From: [Actinomadura] parvosata subsp. kistnae
GTDB taxonomy: Bacteria; Actinomycetota; Actinomycetes; Streptosporangiales; Streptosporangiaceae
NCBI RefSeq assembly: GCF_900323885.1
Contig: NZ_OOHJ01000018.1
Span: 1,847,001-1,911,000 of the forward strand
Length of the DNA stretch: 64,000 nt
Direction of reading: 5' to 3'
Both the position numbers and the translations under genes were made by a program. Shown here piece by piece: positions 48,613 to 56,794 of the stretch (position 1 is its first letter; each line of letters starts with the position of its first letter). Below the pieces are notes generated by a model. It worked only from the letters and a program-made list of their open reading frames with translations, had not been told where the DNA came from and made no database searches.

Positions 48613-49803
48613 TCATCGGACGAGTGCTGGGACAATTCCGGCAATATGCCGGGCAATGGCCAGACTTGAGGTGGCCGCCGGAGAAGGGGCATTCCTCACC
48701 AGAACCACCTTCCCCCGGACATCTACCACGAAGTCATCCACGAGGCCGCCGTCCCTGGCGACGGCCTGCGCGCGTACGCCGCCGGGCGCCCGCTCCAGGT
48801 CAGCGGGGCCGAGTTCGGGCACGTACCGGCGGGCGGCCATGACGAACGCGTCCTTGACCAGAGATCCATAGACTTCCTTAAGTCCGGTACGCCAGTGCGC
48901 CCGGGCCATCCGGAGGGTCCCCGGCCAACCAAGAATTTGCCGGACATTACCGAAATTCGACCATCGGTACCCCTCGTACGCCATGGCCAGCACCGCGTTC
49001 GGCCCCACCAGCACGCCGCCGTCGATCCGCCGGGTCAGGTGCACCCCGAGGAACGGGTAGCGCGGGTCGGGCACCGGATAGATCAGGCCCCGCACGAGCT
49101 CCCTGGCCTTGCCCCTGAGCGCGTAGTACTCGCCCCTGAAGGGCACGATCCGCACGTCGCCGCCCGCGCCCGCCATCCTGGCCACCGCGTCGGTGCCGAG
49201 CCCCGCGCACACCACCAGGCGGTCGAAGGCGAACCTGCGCCTCCCGGCCACCACCTCGACCTTGCCCGCCCGTTCCCGCAGCGCCCGGACCGGGTGCGCC
49301 AGGCGTACCGAACCGCCCAGCTCGGCCACGTCCAGCGCGAGCCGGCGCGCGACGGCGGGGAAGTCGCAGATCGCGGTGTGCGGCGAGTGGACGGCGGCCA
49401 CGCCGACCGCGTGCGGCTCGATCTCGCGCAGCGCCAGCGCGTCCAGCTCGGCGATGCCGGGCACGCCGTTGGCGCGCGCCCGCTCGGCCAGCGCCGCCAG
49501 CCGCGGCCGCTCGGCTCCGCTCGTCGCCACGACGAGCTTGCCCACCTCCTCGTACGGCAGCGCGTACGCCGCGCAGTACTCCTTGAGCAGCGCCACGCCC
49601 TCCCGGCACAGCCTGGCCTTGAGCGAGCCCGGCGGATAGTAGATCCCCGCGTGCACGACGCCGCTGTTGTGGCCGGTCTGGTGGGCGCCGACGCGCCCCT
49701 CCTTCTCCAGAACGGTCACCTCGGCCCCCCTGGCGGTGGCCAGCTCGCGTGCCACCGCGAGGCCGACGATGCCGGCGCCCACGACTCCGATCTTCTCCGT
49801 CAC
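48613..49803 (-). CDS. lhgO: L-2-hydroxyglutarate oxidase
   Basis: About 396-residue FAD-dependent oxidoreductase of the DAO superfamily that oxidises L-2-hydroxyglutarate to 2-oxoglutarate. IGVVGAGIVGLAVARELATA is the FAD fold, GAHQTGHNSGVVHAGIYYPP the family signature, GEYYALRG and HLTRRIDGGVLVGPNAV are further conserved blocks, and APSPAATSSLAIARHIA the C-terminal FAD loop. The GTG at 49803 begins right before the FAD strand with GGAAA upstream; an ATG at 49839 is possible. It ends 17 nt before the two-component operon on the same strand. Confidence 0.9.
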   Translation of the reverse strand: MTEKIGVVGAGIVGLAVARELATARGAEVTVLEKEGRVGAHQTGHNSGVVHAGIYYPPGSLKARLCREGVALLKEYCAAYALPYEEVGKLVVATSGAERPRLAALAERARANGVPGIAELDALALREIEPHAVGVAAVHSPHTAICDFPAVARRLALDVAELGGSVRLAHPVRALRERAGKVEVVAGRRRFAFDRLVVCAGLGTDAVARMAGAGGDVRIVPFRGEYYALRGKARELVRGLIYPVPDPRYPFLGVHLTRRIDGGVLVGPNAVLAMAYEGYRWSNFGNVRQILGWPGTLRMARAHWRTGLKEVYGSLVKDAFVMAARRYVPELGPADLERAPGGVRAQAVARDGGLVDDFVVDVRGKVVLVRNAPSPAATSSLAIARHIAGIVPALVR

Positions 49804-49861
49804 AAGATGATTTTCCGCGTTACTGGCCATCCCCGCCATATCCGGACGAATCGAACATGAG

Positions 49862-49867
49862 TACGAT
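49862..49867 (+). promoter_or_regulatory. Probable -10 element of leaderless transcript
   Basis: TACGAT precedes the ATG at 49874 by six bases with no ribosome site, the typical leaderless actinobacterial spacing. Confidence 0.5.
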
Positions 49868-49873
49868 GCCCCT

Positions 49874-50245
49874 ATGTACGTCCCACCGGAATGGCCCGCG
49901 GAGGTCCGCCCCCCGAGCGTGCCCGACTGGGAGACCTCGGCCGTGGCCTGGCTGCTCGACGCCGTCCCGCCGGACTACCGGGCGTACGAGGTGCTCAGAC
50001 GGCATCCCGTGGCACTGGCCGCGATGGCCCGCCACCACGTCACCTCCGCCGTCGAGGCGGCCCGCGCCGGCTACCGGGCGGCCGCGGTCGACCTCAAGGG
50101 CCACCTGCCGCCGCACGCCATCGAGGCGGTGCTCGACACCTACCGGCAGGAGGGGCCGCGGTTGGTGCGGCTGTCACGCTCGATCGCGGTGGTCGAGCGC
50201 GCCCTGCGCGGCGACATCTTCACCGCCACCATGCGCCGGCCCTGA
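49874..50245 (+). CDS. Small conserved actinobacterial protein, unknown function
   Basis: 123-residue soluble protein. It starts MYVPPEWPAEVRPPSVPDWE and has a mostly helical body (VAWLLDAVPPDYRAYEVLRRHPVA; ATVDLKG-like AAVDLKGHLPPHAIEAVL). There are no catalytic motifs, signal peptide or Cys. Composition and codon use look like real coding sequence, and a leaderless promoter stands before it. I do not recognise a function. It ends 4 nt before the convergent propeller protein. Confidence 0.7.
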   Translation: MYVPPEWPAEVRPPSVPDWETSAVAWLLDAVPPDYRAYEVLRRHPVALAAMARHHVTSAVEAARAGYRAAAVDLKGHLPPHAIEAVLDTYRQEGPRLVRLSRSIAVVERALRGDIFTATMRRP

Positions 50246-50248
50246 GCC

Positions 50249-51244
50249 TCACCGGGTGCGCCGCGCCAGGAACGTGATCACGCCGATCGCCGCCGCCGCC
50301 GCGGCGAGCCAGATCAGCACGTTCCCCAGGGTGAGGCCGGTGCCGTCGCCGTCGTCCGCCCGCGCCACCGGCGTCTCCTCCTTGCCGGTGTCCTCCGCCT
50401 TGACCGGGCTCGGCGTGGGCGCGCTCCCCGCCGGGAGAGGCACCCGGTAGACGGGGCTGCGCGGCCCCTCGCTGCCGACCAGCAGCGACCTGCCGTCCGC
50501 GGTGAACGCGATCGACTCGGCCTGCTCCAGCTCCGGCATCGGCACCCGCCCGATCGTCTCCCCGGACGGGCGGAACAGGGTGGCGGAGAAGTAGGTGCGC
50601 ACCACGTACGAGGAGCCGTCGGGCGCGTACGCGGCGTCGGTGGCCATGAGCGGCGCGCTCGCCACCTTGCGCAGCACGTTCACCCGGTCCGTACGCAGCT
50701 GCTTCGGCGCCGCGTACACCGAGCCGGCGAACTCCTTGGACACCACGTACAGCCGCCCCGTCTTCGGGTGCACCATCAGGCCCTCGGCGTTGCGCGCCCC
50801 GTCGGCGTACCTGAACCGGTAGCGGACGGCGGGCAGCGTCGCGTCGGCGATCGTGCGCGGCTCCATGACCTTGTAGACCGACACGTTCGGCCAGGCGCCG
50901 TCGAGGTTGTCGCCGATGTCGGCGAACCACAGCACGCCGCGCCCCGTCCGCGGGTCCTTCGTGGCCGCCATGGCCTCCCAGTCGCGCGCCTGCGCCCCTC
51001 TCACCTGGAACGTGGCCCGCGTCCGGCCCTCCCCGTCGACCGCGTAGAACGTGGGGGCGGCGGCGCTGTCGTTGTGCGTGTAGTAGATGCCCTCGTGCGT
51101 CGGCGAGACGGCCAGGCCGCTCGACTCCGTGATGCGCGCGTCCTTGAAGGTGAACAGCTTCTCCGCGCCGTCGTCGGGCGCCGCGAAGGCCGGCCCGGCA
51201 GGCAGCAGGCACACGGCCGCCACGACGACCAGCACTCTGATCAC
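50249..51244 (-). CDS. Exported beta-propeller-like protein with C-terminal membrane helix
   Basis: 331 residues. The signal peptide is MIRVLVVVAAVCLLPAGPAFA. The body is a propeller-like domain with repeated strand pairs (SSGLAVSPTHEGIYYTHND, LWFADIGDNLDGAWPNVSVY, AEGLMVHPKTGRLYVVSKE, ESIAFTADGRSLLVGSEG). A Pro/Lys/Asp linker and one helix near the end (VLIWLAAAAAAIGVITFLAR) follow, so it is anchored outside the membrane. The start is GTG 51244 behind GGGGGA; ATG 51268 is an alternative but lengthens the N-terminus. It resembles phytase- or esterase-like propellers; no active site is identifiable. Confidence 0.75.
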   Translation of the reverse strand: MIRVLVVVAAVCLLPAGPAFAAPDDGAEKLFTFKDARITESSGLAVSPTHEGIYYTHNDSAAAPTFYAVDGEGRTRATFQVRGAQARDWEAMAATKDPRTGRGVLWFADIGDNLDGAWPNVSVYKVMEPRTIADATLPAVRYRFRYADGARNAEGLMVHPKTGRLYVVSKEFAGSVYAAPKQLRTDRVNVLRKVASAPLMATDAAYAPDGSSYVVRTYFSATLFRPSGETIGRVPMPELEQAESIAFTADGRSLLVGSEGPRSPVYRVPLPAGSAPTPSPVKAEDTGKEETPVARADDGDGTGLTLGNVLIWLAAAAAAIGVITFLARRTR

Positions 51245-51286
51245 GAAGTCCCCCACGCCAGCCATCATGCCTCACGGAAGCCGCGA

Positions 51287-51374
51287 CGGCCTTGCGTCAC
51301 CTCCGCGGCGGCCTTGCGTCACCGCCGCCCCGGCCTTGTGTCACCTCCGCTCCGGCCTTGTGTCACCTCCGCTC
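51287..51374. repeat. 22-nt tandem repeat, 4 copies
   Basis: Four back-to-back 22-nt units (51287, 51309, 51331, 51353) of the form CGGCCTTGYGTCACCKCCGC plus two bases; the last two are identical. The array lies across the 3' end of the MATE gene and ends 42 nt before the neighbouring signal-peptide gene. As 22 is not a multiple of three, each extra copy changes the frame and hence the C-terminus of the MATE protein. Confidence 0.85.
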
Positions 51375-52629
51375 CGGCCCCCACCTTGGCGCTGTGGCGG
51401 TGGAAGCCGGTGCCCTGCAACACCACCAGGAGCCCGTTGGCCAGCGCCATGGCCGTCCACAGGCCGTCGATCCCCCACGTCCTGGCGACGGGCACGGCGG
51501 CCACGACGAGCGGGCCGTACCCAATGACGAAATACAGCAGACTGGCGGCGGAGCGCTTGAGCGCGGTCAGGCCCGTGCCCTGCACGGCCTGGGCCGCGTC
51601 GAGCACCGCCGACAGCAACATCAGCGGCAGCAGCCCGAACGCCCGCTCCCGCACGGCGAGGTCGTCGCTGAAGAGCACCAGCACGTTCTCCCCGAGCCCG
51701 AGCAGCAAACCGGCCACCACAAGCGTCCCTGTAACGGCAAGCAGAGCCGCGCCCCGCTGGGCCCGCCGCGCCCCGGCCGCATCGGGCGCCCGGGCCACGT
51801 CGGGCACCGCGGCCTGCGCGACCGACAGGGAGGCCAGCATGATCAAGCCGGTGAGGGTGCTCAGCACGGCGTGGGCGGCGGTGTCGCGGGTGCTCGTGGT
51901 GCTCGCGGCGAAGGTCACCACGCCCAGCACCCCGAACTTGACGAGCACCGTCCCGGCCAGCGGGATGCTCACCTTCGCCAGCTTCACGATCTCGCGCGGC
52001 CTGGGCCTGGCCTGGCCGATGGGCCGCCCGAGCGCCCGCCGCAGGAGGCTCGCGGCCACCAGCGCCGCCGCCGCGCCCGACACCACCCAGGCGACGCCCA
52101 CCCCGGTCAGCCCGAGCGCCGGCACCAGCGCGGCGGTGAGGCCGCTCAGCCCGATCGCGAAGACCAGCGTCGGCCAGAGCACGTCACGGTTGCGCCCCAG
52201 CGCGACCAGGATGGTGCTCGCCCCGCCGGTGGACGCGAAGATCAGCACATATCCGGCCAGAAACCACGGCAGCGCCCCCATCTCCCGCACCACCTCGCCC
52301 GGCACCCCGCCGGCCCCGGCGAGCAGCGGCACGCACAGCACGGCGAGAGCCCCCAGCACGCCCGTGGCCAGGCTGAGCCAGCGCGCGTCCCGCACGACCG
52401 GCACGGCCGCCGCCGGCTCGTCCCTGAACGGCGCCACGAACGGCCCGAGCCCGCGTAACGCGCCCTGCACGGCGGCGCTCGCGGTGCTGAGCACCGAGCT
52501 CACCACGGCGAACGCGGCCAGCGTGACCGTGTCATGCTTACCGAGCACCGACGTGACGACCAGCGACCCCGCCATGCCCGCCACCATCGCCAGAAAGATC
52601 GGCACCGCGGCCCGGAGCAGGGCGATCAT
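51319..52629 (-). CDS. MATE-type efflux protein
   Basis: 436-residue multidrug and toxin extrusion family transporter with about 12 helices. The N-terminus IALLRAAVPIFLAMVAGMAG and the QGALRGLGPFVAPF segment after helix 3 are typical of the family, and LGRNRDVLWPTLVFAIG and a matching second-half region follow. It probably exports cationic compounds using ions. The start is ATG 52629 without a good ribosome site. The last residues (AEVTQGRSGGDTRPGRR) are encoded by the 22-nt tandem repeat, so the original C-terminus was probably shorter or different. Confidence 0.8.
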   Translation of the reverse strand: MIALLRAAVPIFLAMVAGMAGSLVVTSVLGKHDTVTLAAFAVVSSVLSTASAAVQGALRGLGPFVAPFRDEPAAAVPVVRDARWLSLATGVLGALAVLCVPLLAGAGGVPGEVVREMGALPWFLAGYVLIFASTGGASTILVALGRNRDVLWPTLVFAIGLSGLTAALVPALGLTGVGVAWVVSGAAAALVAASLLRRALGRPIGQARPRPREIVKLAKVSIPLAGTVLVKFGVLGVVTFAASTTSTRDTAAHAVLSTLTGLIMLASLSVAQAAVPDVARAPDAAGARRAQRGAALLAVTGTLVVAGLLLGLGENVLVLFSDDLAVRERAFGLLPLMLLSAVLDAAQAVQGTGLTALKRSAASLLYFVIGYGPLVVAAVPVARTWGIDGLWTAMALANGLLVVLQGTGFHRHSAKVGAGAEVTQGRSGGDTRPGRR

Positions 52630-52679
52630 GACATGGGAAGATCCGGCAGGGGTTCCGAGATCATGAAGCGAGTCTATGG

Positions 52680-52697
52680 CCTGGAGTGCACTCCAGG
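52680..52697. promoter_or_regulatory. MerR-family type operator before the aldo/keto reductase
   Basis: CCTGGAGTGCACTCCAGG is a perfect 18-nt palindrome 17 nt before the start codon. The core GAGTGCACTC is known from promoters controlled by MerR-type regulators, where it separates the -35 and -10 elements. A TTAAGG-like -10 follows. The regulator gene is not in this window near the site. Confidence 0.75.
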
Positions 52698-52714
52698 TCC
52701 TTAAGGTTGGCGCC

Positions 52715-53683
52715 ATGGACTACGTCAACCTCGGACGCAGCGGTCTCCTCGTGAGCCCGCTCTGCCTCGGCACCATGAACTTCGGCCCCCGCACCACGGA
52801 GGAAGACTCCTTCGCGATCATGGACCGGGCTCACGAGCTGGGGCTGAACTTCTTCGACTCGGCGAACGTCTATGGAGGCGTCAAGGGCGAGGGCGTCACC
52901 GAGCAGATCATCGGCCGCTGGTTCGCCCAGGGCGGCGGGCGCCGCGAGAAGACCGTCCTCGCCACCAAGGTCTACGGCGACATGGGCGACTGGCCCAACG
53001 AGCGCGGCCTGTCCGCACTCAACATCCGCCGCGCCTGCGACGCGTCGCTCAAGCGCCTGCAGACCGACTACATCGACATCTACCAGGCCCACCACGTGCA
53101 CCGCCCCACCCCGTTCGACGAGTTCTGGGAGGCGATGGAGGTCCTGCGGCAGCAGGGCAAGATCCTGTACGTCGGCTCGTCCAACTTCGCCGGCTGGCAC
53201 CTCGCCAAAGCCCAGGAGACCGCCGCCCGCCGCAACTTCCTCGGCCTGGTCAGCGAGCAGACCCACTACAACCTGCTCACCCGCGCGCCCGAGCTCGAAG
53301 TGCTGCCCGCCGCCGAAGACTACGGCCTCGGCGTCATCCCCTGGAGCCCCCTGGCCGGCGGCCTCCTCGGCGGCGTCCTGCGCAAGCTCGACAAGGGCCG
53401 CTCCGGGGACGAGAACATGCTCAAGCAGCTCGAGAAGCACCGCGACCAGATCGAGCAGTACGAGAAGTTCTGCGACGAACTGAACGAGCAACCCGCCGAC
53501 GTCGCCCTCGCCTGGCTCCTCAAGCAGCGCGCCGTCGCGGCGCCCATCATCGGGCCGCGGACGATGCAGCAACTCGAAGGCAGCCTGCGCGCCCTGGAAA
53601 TCGACCTCGACGAGTCCGCCCTGTCCCGCCTCGACACCATCTTCCCCGGCCACCGCACCGCCCCCGAGGACTACGCCTGGTAA
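52715..53683 (+). CDS. Aldo/keto reductase
   Basis: 322-residue NADPH-dependent reductase with a TIM-barrel fold. It begins MDYVNLGRSGLLVSPLCLGT, has NFFDSANVYGGVKGEG (catalytic Asp and Tyr), TVLATKVYG (Lys), YIDIYQAHHVHRPTP (His), and IIGPRTMQQLEGSLRAL near the C-terminus for the cofactor. AAGG precedes the ATG. It reduces aldehydes or ketones; the substrate is unknown. A MerR-type operator upstream suggests induction by a toxic compound or redox signal. It is divergent from the MATE exporter, which fits a detoxification pair. Confidence 0.92.
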   Translation: MDYVNLGRSGLLVSPLCLGTMNFGPRTTEEDSFAIMDRAHELGLNFFDSANVYGGVKGEGVTEQIIGRWFAQGGGRREKTVLATKVYGDMGDWPNERGLSALNIRRACDASLKRLQTDYIDIYQAHHVHRPTPFDEFWEAMEVLRQQGKILYVGSSNFAGWHLAKAQETAARRNFLGLVSEQTHYNLLTRAPELEVLPAAEDYGLGVIPWSPLAGGLLGGVLRKLDKGRSGDENMLKQLEKHRDQIEQYEKFCDELNEQPADVALAWLLKQRAVAAPIIGPRTMQQLEGSLRALEIDLDESALSRLDTIFPGHRTAPEDYAW

Positions 53684-54264
53684 ACCCCTCTCCCGGGTGT
53701 CCGGCGGCCTCCGCACCGCTCCGGACGGCATCCACGCCGCTCCCCGCCGCGTCCGCACCGGTACGGACGGCATCCACACCAACGGCGGGCCGTTGCCCCA
53801 GCAACGCCCGCCACCCGGCCCCACGCCCCCGGGCGGGAATGCGCAGCGTGGAGACCCGCCGCCCATGCTGAAGCGGCCGGATGCGCACCGGTCCACGCGA
53901 ACTCGCCGCACGCATCGGCGCTGGTCACAGCCTTGCCGCCCGACGCGCATCGGCAGGCACACATGCGCGCCGGCCACGGCGCTGCCGTCCTCTGCACACA
54001 CGCCCAGGCGGCCGGACATGCGCCGAGCACACACATGCACGCAAGACCCACGCGCCCGCCGCTCATACGCACAGCCTCGCCGCCCGATGTGCGCCCGCCA
54101 CGCGCCCGCGTCCAGGTGCGTCCGCCGCGTGCAGGTGCACCGGCCGCAGTTCAGGCCCAGCGCGCGCTCACCACGCCCACGCCCGCGTCGCCCACACCCC
54201 GCGCGCCCCGAGGCGTGCGTGCGGCCAGGGGGTGGCGTGCGCATGGCCCCGGGCGTGGCCCGGG
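53684..54264. repeat. Repeat-rich non-coding stretch of about 580 bp
   Basis: No gene is supported here on either strand. The first part carries a 42-nt direct repeat (CGGACGGCATCCAC at 53722 and 53764 with similar flanks). The rest is a degenerate mix of CGCACG/GCGCATCGGC-type words (for example CGCATCGGC at about 53910 and 53945), CA-rich in one strand, without fixed period. Open frames through it encode biased Arg/Ala/Pro/His peptides without family features. The origin is unknown; it resembles a decayed gene or expanded low-complexity DNA. Confidence 0.55.
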
Positions 54265-54348
54265 TCAAGTGAGGAGGGCGCCGACGATCACGATCAGCAG
54301 GAGGAGGCCGAGCACGATGGGCAGCAGCCAGGGGCGAGGACGGTCCAC
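54265..54348 (-). CDS. Very small single-helix membrane protein
   Basis: 27 residues: MDRPRP followed by a hydrophobic run WLLPIVLGLLLLIVIVGALLT, i.e. a short basic-containing start and one membrane helix. It starts at GTG 54348 with AGG upstream, 10 nt after the stop of the 2'-5' RNA ligase on the same strand. The frame ends at TGA just where the repeat-rich stretch begins. A hydrophobic run of exactly this type with a charged N-terminus is unlikely by chance at this GC content, but a protein this short needs confirmation. Confidence 0.5.
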   Translation of the reverse strand: MDRPRPWLLPIVLGLLLLIVIVGALLT

Positions 54349-54358
54349 GACCTGGAGC

Positions 54359-54916
54359 CTAGCCCTGCCCGGCGGGTGCCAGTGCCCATTCCGCGAGTGA
54401 CTCGTACCTCACCTGCGCCCCCATGTGGCTGCGCACGAGCCGCACCCGTTCGGCCCGCCACGGCGATCCGGTGAAGCCGGACAGCGACTCCACCAGCGGC
54501 CGGAGGTCTGTCTCGGTCTTGGCGCGGGCGAGCGTGAGGTGGGGGTGGAAGCGTTTTTCGTCGGTCTGGGTGGCGCCGGCGCGGCGGGCGGCGGCGCGGA
54601 CGGAGTCGGCGAGCCGGGTCATGGGGTCGCCGGTGACTCCTGCCCAGAGGACGCGGGCCCGGCGGGGGGAGGAGAAGGCGCCGAAGCGGTCGAAGGTGAG
54701 GTTGGGGGCGGGGTGGCGGCGGACGGCGCGTTCGAGGCGGGTCTGCAGGTCGGGCAGCACGCGTTCGGGCACCTCGCCGAAGAAGCCGAGCGTGATGTGC
54801 CAGGTGTCGCGGGCGGGCCAGCGCAGCCCGGGCACCTGTCCGACGTGCGGCGCGATGGCCTGGGCGAGCTCGTCGAGCACGTCGTCGGGCGGGACGAGGG
54901 CCGCGAAGAGCCGCAC
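54359..54916 (-). CDS. thpR: RNA 2',3'-cyclic phosphodiesterase (2'-5' RNA ligase family)
   Basis: 185-residue member of the 2H phosphoesterase family. Both catalytic HxTx motifs are present: WHITLGFFGEV near residue 41 and FHPHLTLARAK near residue 131. The N-terminus is MRLFAALVPPDD, starting at GTG 54916. It opens 2',3'-cyclic phosphate ends of RNA. It starts 2 nt after the stop of the DUF2530 gene, so the two are coupled. Symmetric domain halves around the motifs match the family, and length is usual. Confidence 0.92.
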   Translation of the reverse strand: MRLFAALVPPDDVLDELAQAIAPHVGQVPGLRWPARDTWHITLGFFGEVPERVLPDLQTRLERAVRRHPAPNLTFDRFGAFSSPRRARVLWAGVTGDPMTRLADSVRAAARRAGATQTDEKRFHPHLTLARAKTETDLRPLVESLSGFTGSPWRAERVRLVRSHMGAQVRYESLAEWALAPAGQG

Positions 54917-54918
54917 GG

Positions 54919-55131
54919 TCAGCCGCGTCGGGGCCGGCGGACGAACCACATGCCGAAGAGGCCGAAGCCGACGCCGGTGAGGCAGGTCCAGATCCACCAG
55001 GTGTTCTCGGGGGCGGGGCGGAAGATCAGCAGGGCGACGAAGGCGAGCGCCCAGACGGCCGTGCCGACGGCGATGGCGGCGGTGTCGTTGGTCTTGATGG
55101 GCTCCGGGTCGGGGTGCCACTGCTGGTTCAC
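54919..55131 (-). CDS. DUF2530 membrane protein
   Basis: 70 residues with a conserved start (WHPDPEPIKTNDTAAIAVGT) and two membrane helices (AVWALAFVALLIF and TWWIWTCLTGVGFGLFGMWF), then a basic end RRPRRG. The DPEPLKTND-like motif is diagnostic of the actinobacterial DUF2530 family, whose function is unknown. The GTG at 55131 matches the family N-terminus better than a TTG at 55152. It is the first gene of the unit with thpR. Confidence 0.85.
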   Translation of the reverse strand: MNQQWHPDPEPIKTNDTAAIAVGTAVWALAFVALLIFRPAPENTWWIWTCLTGVGFGLFGMWFVRRPRRG

Positions 55132-55214
55132 GTTGTCCAGCCTAGCTTCCAATCGGGTCTCGATCTCATCACCGACTCTTTTCGCAGCTCATCACTACTG
55201 TCACTCTTCGCGTC

Positions 55215-56654
55215 GTGAGTGACACACGTAATGCGATAGACCGTTTCTTCGCAATCTCCGCACGAGGGTCCACCGTTTCCCGTGAGGTACGCGGTGGCAT
55301 CGCCACGTTCTTCACCATGGCGTACATCGTCGTGCTCAACCCGTTGATCCTGGCCAACGGCAAGGACGTGGACGGCCAGTTCATCGCGGACGGTTCGACG
55401 CCGCCGGTGGCGCTGGTGGCGGCGGGCACGGCGTTCGTGGCCGGCGTGCTGACGATCCTGATGGGGGTCGTGGGCCGGGTGCCGTTCGCGATGGCGGCCG
55501 GGCTGGGCCTGAACGCCTTCGTCACCTTCCAGATCGCCACGGTGATGACTTGGGAGGAGGCCATGGGCCTGGTCTTCCTTGAGGGGATCATCATCGCCGT
55601 GCTGGTGCTGACGGGGCTCAGGACGGCGATCTTCCATGCCATTCCGGCGCAGCTCAAGACCGCGATCAGCGTGGGCATCGGGTTGTTCATCGCGCTGATC
55701 GGGTTCGTGGACTCGGGGTTCGTGCGCAAGGCCGCGGGCACGCCGCTGGAGCTGGGCATCGGCGGCAGCCTGACCTCGTGGCCGATCTTCGTGTTCATCG
55801 TCGGGCTGCTGGCGACGGCGGCGATGGTGGCGCGCAAGGTGAAGGGCGCGATCCTGATCGGGATCGTGGGCACCACGATCCTGGCCATCGTCGTCGAGGC
55901 GATCGTCAAGGCGGGCGCGTTCTCGCCGCAGAACCCGGCGGGCTGGCAGCTCAACCGGCCGGTCGTGCCGGATCAGCTGTTCGGCTTCCACAACCCGCTG
56001 GTGCTGTTCACCGAGTTCGACCCGTTCGGCGGTTTCGTCCGGGTGGACGTGCTGCTGGCCGCCCTGCTCGTGTTCACCCTGCTGATCACGGACTTCTTCG
56101 ACACGATGGGCACGATCGTGGGGGTCGGCCGCCAGGCGAACCTGGTGCAGGAGGACGGGACGCTGCCGCGTACCAGGGAGATCCTGCTCGTCGACTCGCT
56201 GGGGGCCGCCGCGGGCGGCGCCGGCTCGGTCTCGTCGAACACCACCTACATCGAGTCGGCGGCGGGGGTCGGCGAGGGCGCTCGCACCGGCCTGGCCAGC
56301 GTGGTCACGGGGTTGCTGTTCCTCGTGGCCATCTTCTTCGCGCCGCTGGTGACGGTGGTGCCGTACGAGGCCGCCGCGCCGGCGCTGGTGCTGGTGGGCT
56401 TCCTGATGATGACGGCCATCCGGGACGTCGACTGGAACGACTTCGAGATCGCGATCCCGGCGTTCCTGACCATCGTCATCATGCCGTTCACGTACTCGAT
56501 CTCGAACGGGATCGGCGCCGGGTTCATCAGCTACGTGCTGGTCAAGGTGGTGCGCGGGAAGGCGCGCGAGGTGCATCCGCTGCTGTGGGGCGTGGCCGTG
56601 CTGTTCGCGCTCTACTTCGCGATCGGCCCGATCCGGGCGATGCTCGGCCTCTGA
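55215..56654 (+). CDS. NCS2-family purine permease (AzgA-like)
   Basis: 479-residue transporter with about 12-13 helices. REVRGGIATFFTMAYIVVLNP at the start is the AzgA-type signature; PFAMAAGLGLNAFVTF, SVGIGLFIALIGFVDSGFV, and LLITDFFDTMGTIVGVGRQA with the substrate-site Asp follow. It imports guanine, hypoxanthine or adenine with protons. The GTG at 55215 is the start; the gene is divergent from the DUF2530-thpR unit. A perfect terminator hairpin follows its stop. Confidence 0.93.
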   Translation: MSDTRNAIDRFFAISARGSTVSREVRGGIATFFTMAYIVVLNPLILANGKDVDGQFIADGSTPPVALVAAGTAFVAGVLTILMGVVGRVPFAMAAGLGLNAFVTFQIATVMTWEEAMGLVFLEGIIIAVLVLTGLRTAIFHAIPAQLKTAISVGIGLFIALIGFVDSGFVRKAAGTPLELGIGGSLTSWPIFVFIVGLLATAAMVARKVKGAILIGIVGTTILAIVVEAIVKAGAFSPQNPAGWQLNRPVVPDQLFGFHNPLVLFTEFDPFGGFVRVDVLLAALLVFTLLITDFFDTMGTIVGVGRQANLVQEDGTLPRTREILLVDSLGAAAGGAGSVSSNTTYIESAAGVGEGARTGLASVVTGLLFLVAIFFAPLVTVVPYEAAAPALVLVGFLMMTAIRDVDWNDFEIAIPAFLTIVIMPFTYSISNGIGAGFISYVLVKVVRGKAREVHPLLWGVAVLFALYFAIGPIRAMLGL

Positions 56655-56679
56655 GCCCGTACCCGGCCGTCACACTTGA

Positions 56680-56709
56680 GAAGCCGTCCCGCACGTGCGG
56701 GACGGCTTC
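56680..56709 (+). terminator. Terminator after the purine permease
   Basis: GAAGCCGTCCCGCAC and its exact complement form a perfect 30-nt palindrome, folding into a long GC-rich hairpin 26 nt after the stop. Confidence 0.85.
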
Positions 56710-56766
56710 GGGGTATCAAGGGATGAGATGACACTTCTGTCCGGAAATATCTTGTCTTGCCGTATA

Positions 56767-56794
56767 GTTAGCAAAGGTAATGACTCATGCTAAC
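56767..56794. promoter_or_regulatory. Candidate MarR autoregulatory operator
   Basis: GTTAGCA-N14-TGCTAAC, perfect seven-base arms, spans the -10 side (TATAGT at 56763-56768) and the start codon of the MarR gene. Binding there would block transcription of the MarR-MFS unit. Confidence 0.6.

Noticed and set aside
53697..54272. A 191-residue gene in the repeat-rich stretch
   Set aside because: Biased Arg/Pro/Thr/His translation, no ribosome site and no recognisable domain; it follows the repeats rather than codon usage.
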